From: Gammaproteobacteria bacterium
GTDB taxonomy: Bacteria; Pseudomonadota; Gammaproteobacteria; UBA6429; Thiohalophilaceae
Length of the DNA stretch: 36,957 bases
Assembly (NCBI GenBank): GCA_026197095.1
Contig: JAPHTF010000003.1
Location: 1 to 36,957 of the forward strand
Direction: 5' to 3'
Below, piece after piece: positions 33,224 to 36,957 of this stretch. The translations under genes and the position numbers were made by a program. Below the pieces are notes generated by a model. That model made no database searches and had not been told where the DNA came from. It saw nothing but the letters and a program-made list of their open reading frames with translations. How positions within the stretch are numbered: position 1 is the first letter of the stretch; the number at the start of each line of letters is the position of its first letter.

Positions 33224-34381
33224 TCAGATACCTGCCGCGTCACGTAACGCATCTGCTTTATCGGTTTGTTCCCAGCTGACATTAAGATCGTCACGGCCAA
33301 AGTGACCATAAGCCGCGGTTGGTGCATAAATTGGACGAAGTAAATCAAGCATTTTCACCAGGCCACCGGCACGTAAATCAAAATGTTCACGGACTAACTC
33401 AACAATGCGAGAATCTTCAACTTTACCCGTGCCAAACGTTTCTACACTAATAGAAGTAGGTTCAGAGACACCGATCGCATATGAAACCTGAATTTCACAA
33501 CGTTCAGCTAAGCCAGCAGCAACAACATTTTTAGCCACATAACGACCCGCATAGGCGGCAGAACGGTCGACTTTTGATGGATCTTTACCAGAGAAAGCGC
33601 CACCACCGTGACGTGCCATACCACCATAGGTATCAACAATAATTTTGCGCCCCGTTAAACCACAGTCACCAACAGGGCCACCAATAACAAAACGGCCGGT
33701 TGGGTTAATGAAATACTTAGTGTCTTTAGTCAACCATTCGCCGGGCAATATGGGCTTAATAATTTCATCCATTACCGCCTCAATCAGCGTATCTTGCGCG
33801 ATATCAGGTGTATGTTGTGTTGATAATACAACTGCATCGATACCAACAGGTTTGTTGTCAACGTAACGGAAAGTCACCTGGCTTTTTGCATCAGGACGTA
33901 ACCAGGGTAAGGTGCCATTTTTGCGTACTTCAGCTTGACGCTTAACCAGACGATGAGCATAAGTAATCGGTGCTGGCATTAAAACGTCAGTTTCATTACT
34001 GGCGTAACCAAACATGAGTCCTTGATCGCCTGCACCTTGTTCGTGCGATTCATCTTCATCAACGCCCATCGCGATATCTGCAGACTGTTTATCAATTGAA
34101 GTTAAAATCGCGCAGGATTCATAATCAAAGCCCATATCCGAACTGTTGTAACCGATTTCCTTAATGCGATTACGCACAACTTCATTCATATCAACCCACG
34201 CAGTCGTGGTGATTTCACCGGCTAAAACAACCATGCCAGTGTTTACCAACGTTTCACAGGCGACACGTGCTTTAGGATCTTGCTCTAAAATAGCATCTAA
34301 AATTGAGTCTGAAATTTGATCGGCAACTTTGTCTGGATGGCCTTCTGATACTGATTCTGATGTAAATAAGTGCTTACTCAT
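33224..34381 (-). CDS. metK: S-adenosylmethionine synthetase MetK
   Basis: MetK makes SAM from methionine and ATP. The 385 residues show all signatures: [16 protein letters not shown] (about 9-24), [12 protein letters not shown] (about 115-126), and [19 protein letters not shown] (about 257-275) with phosphate- and metal-binding residues. GAAGGA (34391-34396) lies nine bases before the ATG. Upstream are, in order of transcription, a near-consensus promoter, a SAM-II-type riboswitch and an intrinsic terminator, so high SAM should stop transcription before the gene. It heads the minus-strand metK-ahcY-metF block. Confidence 0.98.
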   Translation of the reverse strand: MSKHLFTSESVSEGHPDKVADQISDSILDAILEQDPKARVACETLVNTGMVVLAGEITTTAWVDMNEVVRNRIKEIGYNSSDMGFDYESCAILTSIDKQSADIAMGVDEDESHEQGAGDQGLMFGYASNETDVLMPAPITYAHRLVKRQAEVRKNGTLPWLRPDAKSQVTFRYVDNKPVGIDAVVLSTQHTPDIAQDTLIEAVMDEIIKPILPGEWLTKDTKYFINPTGRFVIGGPVGDCGLTGRKIIVDTYGGMARHGGGAFSGKDPSKVDRSAAYAGRYVAKNVVAAGLAERCEIQVSYAIGVSEPTSISVETFGTGKVEDSRIVELVREHFDLRAGGLVKMLDLLRPIYAPTAAYGHFGRDDLNVSWEQTDKADALRDAAGI

Positions 34382-34397
34382 TATTTTGTTTCCTTCA

Positions 34398-34433
34398 TAA
34401 AAAAACCCGCTTTAGCAAAAGACTAAAGCGGGT
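34398..34433 (-). terminator. metK: Intrinsic terminator in the metK leader
   Basis: Arms 34405-34415 and 34423-34433 (ACCCGCTTTAG against its complement) form an 11-bp perfect stem with a 7-base loop, followed on the minus strand by seven T (34399-34405). It lies between the riboswitch and the metK ribosome site, so it works as an attenuator. Its upstream arm is also exactly complementary to the last conserved block of the riboswitch (34456-34464). Confidence 0.92.
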
Positions 34434-34455
34434 TTTTGGAATTTAGAACTTGGTT

Positions 34456-34508
34456 CCGCTTTAGCCGTATTTTTTAAGCGCCCGCAATCTGTCTTCAAAT
34501 CGGCGCTG
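34456..34508 (-). promoter_or_regulatory. SAM-II/SAM-V-type riboswitch before metK
   Basis: P1 is AGCGCC (34502-34507) with GGCGCT (34477-34482), a perfect 6-bp stem. Its loop begins with GATTTG (34496-34501) and ends with TTGC (34484-34487). An A-rich linker and GCTAAAG (34459-34465) follow. The order stem, GATTT, TTGC, stem, A-rich, GCTAAAG is the hallmark of the SAM-II pseudoknot, shared with SAM-V. Binding of SAM lowers expression in known cases. The class within the SAM-II/V group is not resolved here. Confidence 0.82.
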
Positions 34509-34519
34509 TAACGCGGGCT

Positions 34520-34547
34520 ATTATAGCGATAGTTCAGCTTAAATCAA
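34520..34547 (-). promoter_or_regulatory. metK promoter
   Basis: On the minus strand a perfect TATAAT (34520-34525) is preceded by TTGATT (34542-34547) with a 16-bp spacer. The expected start near 34512 places the riboswitch at the very 5' end of the transcript, which supports both calls. Confidence 0.75.
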
Positions 34548-34654
34548 AGCCTATCTCGAAGTAGTTAAAGTGAATCTACAAATTTTAACAAAATTTATTG
34601 TATGCTTAGTTCTTGATATGGCTGATTACCTAATTTTAAAGAAGAGGATATTCC

Positions 34655-35215
34655 ATGGTTAGTTTAGAAACACCCGTTTGTGAGTTTGATAAAGCGGCAG
34701 TTGAATTTTCACTGCCTGGTGTTGATGGTAAAAACTGGAACCTGGCTGATTGCGCGGGTGAAAAAGGATTACTCGTGATGTTCATCTGTAATCACTGTCC
34801 CTATGTAAAAGCGATTCGTGAAAGGCTGGTAAGAGATACCACTGCACTTAAAGAATTAGGCATTAATACGGTTGCCATTATGTCGAATGATCCGACTGAA
34901 TATGAAGAAGACTCTTTTGACAATATGAAGAAAATTGCCAGAGACTACCAGTTCTCTTTCCCCTATTTATTAGATGAATCTCAGCAGGTTGCTAAAGCCT
35001 ATGGCGCCGTATGCACACCAGATTTTTTTGGCTATAACGCCGACTTGAAGCTGCAATATCGTGGGCGTTTTGATGCCAGTCGTAAGGAAACTGCCGCTGA
35101 TGATGTTCGCCGAGACTTATTTGAATCCATGTCAGAAGTTGCACGAACAGGAAACGGACCGGCAGAACAGATTCCGAGTATGGGTTGTTCTATTAAATGG
35201 AAGAATGAAGACTAA
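34655..35215 (+). CDS. Thioredoxin-fold (AhpC/TSA-like) redox protein
   Basis: This 186-residue protein has a peroxiredoxin/TlpA-type thioredoxin fold. The active site is CNHCPYVK (about 48-55), a CxxC embedded in the pattern common to a widespread but poorly studied family annotated as thioredoxin family protein. VAIMSNDPTEYEEDSF (about 74-89) and AYGAVCTPDFFGY (about 112-124), with the cis-proline-type TP motif, follow. There is no signal peptide, so it is probably cytoplasmic. AGAGGA lies about 8 bases before the ATG. It is divergent from metK. The substrate is unknown. Confidence 0.88.
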   Translation: MVSLETPVCEFDKAAVEFSLPGVDGKNWNLADCAGEKGLLVMFICNHCPYVKAIRERLVRDTTALKELGINTVAIMSNDPTEYEEDSFDNMKKIARDYQFSFPYLLDESQQVAKAYGAVCTPDFFGYNADLKLQYRGRFDASRKETAADDVRRDLFESMSEVARTGNGPAEQIPSMGCSIKWKNED

Positions 35216-35635
35216 CTCATCAAAAAATCTAAAGAGAAAAAGCAGGGTATAAATCGCTCTTTATCCAACTTTATTCAGGAATATTTGTTTAGAACACCGG
35301 CAAAATCCACATAAATTCAGCTTATCTACCCTTTTTAAAGGTTTATTAGAAGGTGGATTTGTCTTGCCCGCAGGGGGTAAAAAATGGGAGAATTGCCGGC
35401 TCCATTTTTCGCTGTCGGGGATTGGCTAACTATTTCGATATTTGCGATGGATTAGGGAAGCACAGACGAAGATTATTGCGGTATTTATGCCGGCTGCAAT
35501 TCCGTAATTTGGAACCAATTTTAATGCTGTTGCCATACATTTTATGGCGATTGCGGGGCGTTATTGTATTTAAAACAAGTACATAGAGTCCAAAAAGCTT
35601 TTTAATTTTAAAATATAAACCTTAGGGAGAGAGTT
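35216..35635. other. 420-bp structured intergenic region before tkt
   Basis: No convincing gene is seen. Several inverted repeats are present: GGCAAAATCCAC (35299-35310) with GTGGATTTGTC (35353-35363); a hairpin with G-bulged arms AAAAATGGGAG and CTCCATTTTT (about 35382-35412) that may terminate the thioredoxin gene; and GAATTGCCGGC with GCCGGCTGCAATTC, joining its loop to bases about 35487-35502. It may hold a long 5' leader or a small RNA. No known riboswitch class was recognised. Confidence 0.45.
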
Positions 35636-36957
35636 ATGTCATCTCGCAAAAATCTTGCAAATGCAATTCGTGCTTTAAGTATGGATGCAGTTCAAAAGGC
35701 CAATTCTGGTCATCCAGGTGCCCCTATGGGTATGGCGGATATTGCTGAAGTGTTGTGGAACGACAACATGAATCACAATCCAGCAAATCCAAAATGGAGC
35801 AACCGCGATCGTTTCATTCTTTCGAATGGCCATGGTTCTATGCTTATATATTCATTATTGCATTTGACGGGTTACGATCTCTCAATTGATGATTTGAAAA
35901 ATTTCCGTCAATTACATTCAAGAACCCCCGGTCATCCTGAATACGGCTATGCACCCGGCGTTGAAACAACAACCGGTCCATTAGGTCAGGGTATTACTAA
36001 TGGTGTGGGCATGGCGATTGCTGAAAAAGCACTAGCACAACAATTTAACCAAAAAGGCCACACAATCGTTGACCACAACACCTACGTGTTCCTGGGTGAT
36101 GGTTGTTTAATGGAAGGCATTTCTCACGAAGCATGTTCTTTAGCCGGTACTTTAGGCTTAGGAAAATTAATTGCGTTCTGGGATGACAACGGTATTTCTA
36201 TCGATGGCCACGTAGATGGCTGGTTCTCTGATGATACCCCCAAACGTTTTGAAGCTTATGGCTGGCATGTACTTGCAGATGTTGATGGTCACGATCCAGA
36301 AGCGATTGCGAAAGCCGTTGAAATGGCGAAAGCCATGACGGATAAGCCAACAATGATTTGCTGTAAAACCACTATCGGTTTTGGTTCGCCAAACAAAGCC
36401 GGTTCACATGCATGTCACGGTGCACCATTAGGTGAAGAAGAAATTAACTTAACTAAAGCAGCACTAGGTTGGGATCACGGTCCTTTCGAAGTACCTAAAG
36501 ACGTATACGCTGGCTGGGATGCAAAAGATAAAGGTGCGAAAGCTGAAGCGGCATGGAATGAAAAATTTGCGGCATATAAAGCAGCGTTTCCAGAAATGGC
36601 GGCTGAATACGAACGCCGTGTTGCAGGTGAGCTGCCCGCTGACTGGGCTAAAAAATCGGCTGATTTCATCGCAAGTGTCGTAGCTGAAGCGAAAAGCCCG
36701 GCGACTCGTCAGGCTTCATTAGCCTCTATCGAAGCTTACTCACCTATGTTACCTGAGCTATTCGGTGGTTCAGCTGATTTAGGTTGTTCTAACCTGACTG
36801 AATGGTCTGGTTTCAAGCCAATGGATAATAGCGAAGTATCTAACTACGTTCGCTACGGTGTGCGTGAATTTGGTATGTCTGCCATTATGAACGGTATTGC
36901 CTTACACGGTGGTTTAATTCCATTTGGTTCGACTTTCTTAATGTTCTCAGAATACGC
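35636..36957 (+). CDS. tkt: Transketolase (C-terminus cut by window edge)
   Basis: Transketolase moves two-carbon ketol units in the pentose phosphate and Calvin cycles using thiamine diphosphate. About 440 codons are visible from ATG 35636, with AGGGAGAGAG just upstream. Signatures are [20 protein letters not shown] (about 21-40), the TPP motif [13 protein letters not shown] (about 155-167) followed by DDNGISIDG (about 183-191), and the start of the pyrimidine-binding domain (about 355 on, [10 protein letters not shown] at about 412-421). About two thirds of a normal ~665-residue enzyme is present. The distant upstream region is long and structured. It follows the thioredoxin-family gene on the same strand. 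Confidence 0.97.
   Translation, partial: MSSRKNLANAIRALSMDAVQKANSGHPGAPMGMADIAEVLWNDNMNHNPANPKWSNRDRFILSNGHGSMLIYSLLHLTGYDLSIDDLKNFRQLHSRTPGHPEYGYAPGVETTTGPLGQGITNGVGMAIAEKALAQQFNQKGHTIVDHNTYVFLGDGCLMEGISHEACSLAGTLGLGKLIAFWDDNGISIDGHVDGWFSDDTPKRFEAYGWHVLADVDGHDPEAIAKAVEMAKAMTDKPTMICCKTTIGFGSPNKAGSHACHGAPLGEEEINLTKAALGWDHGPFEVPKDVYAGWDAKDKGAKAEAAWNEKFAAYKAAFPEMAAEYERRVAGELPADWAKKSADFIASVVAEAKSPATRQASLASIEAYSPMLPELFGGSADLGCSNLTEWSGFKPMDNSEVSNYVRYGVREFGMSAIMNGIALHGGLIPFGSTFLMFSEY

Noticed and set aside
33115-33348. Open frame of 77 codons on the minus strand
   Set aside because: It overlaps the end of metK in another frame and then runs through the GCAAAG palindrome.
35353-35586. Possible 77-codon gene before tkt, starting with GTG
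   Set aside because: Arg/Leu-rich product with no recognisable pattern, a weak start and inverted repeats inside; better explained as a noncoding leader, though not fully excluded.
1-36957. CRISPR arrays, tRNA or rRNA genes, IS elements
   Set aside because: No regularly spaced repeats, no tRNA-like cloverleaf or CCA end, no rRNA signature and no transposase frame were seen on reading both strands.

Overview
The window looks like the chromosome of a moderately AT-rich gammaproteobacterium. The order pyrC'-pyrB-pyrR-ruvX-yqgE-tonB-(apbE)-gshB followed by pilGHIJK-chpABC closely matches what is known of Pseudomonas aeruginosa, and the protein families (GshB, YqgE, RuvX, a non-catalytic PyrC') fit. 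The genus cannot be named from sequence alone.

Left part (1-8833) is an accessory island. A Type I restriction-modification operon (xre-like regulator, hsdM, hsdS, hsdR; minus strand, hsdR cut by the window edge) is followed on the plus strand by two small unrecognised genes in a tight pair, a sparse stretch with one or two very small genes, and a large serine recombinase. The recombinase stops 5 bp before the 3' end of pyrK, inside overlapping palindromes that may be the island junction.

The middle-left part (8839-16985, minus strand) holds housekeeping genes: the pyrimidine block pyrK, pyrC' (dihydroorotase-like, with the metal-binding HxH lost), pyrB and pyrR; then ruvX, yqgE, a TonB-type protein, the lipoprotein flavin transferase apbE, and gshB. 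An inverted repeat sits between pyrC' and pyrK, and a 95-bp MITE-like palindrome between tonB and yqgE.

The middle-right part (17373-29386, plus strand) is a complete Chp chemosensory system that would control type IV pili: PilG and PilH response regulators, the CheW-like PilI, the receptor PilJ, the methyltransferase PilK, the giant hybrid kinase ChpA (1948 aa, three canonical Hpt domains), the methylesterase ChpB and the CheW-like ChpC. A 12-codon leader ORF lies immediately before pilG.

The right part (29405-34381, minus strand) holds rsmE, a small membrane protein, and the one-carbon/SAM cycle genes metF, ahcY and metK. Two RNA switches control this block: an SAH riboswitch before ahcY, and a SAM-II-like riboswitch followed by an intrinsic terminator before metK. 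Related GCAAAG-rich palindromic repeats flank ahcY. Divergent from metK are a thioredoxin-fold gene, a 420-bp structured intergenic region and the 5' part of tkt (transketolase), which runs off the right edge.

The most interesting items are the two-switch control of the SAM cycle, with an apparent exact antiterminator at metK; the two-gene unknown module beside the restriction island; the pseudo-dihydroorotase; and the leader minigene before pilG. No tRNA, rRNA, CRISPR array or IS element was seen.
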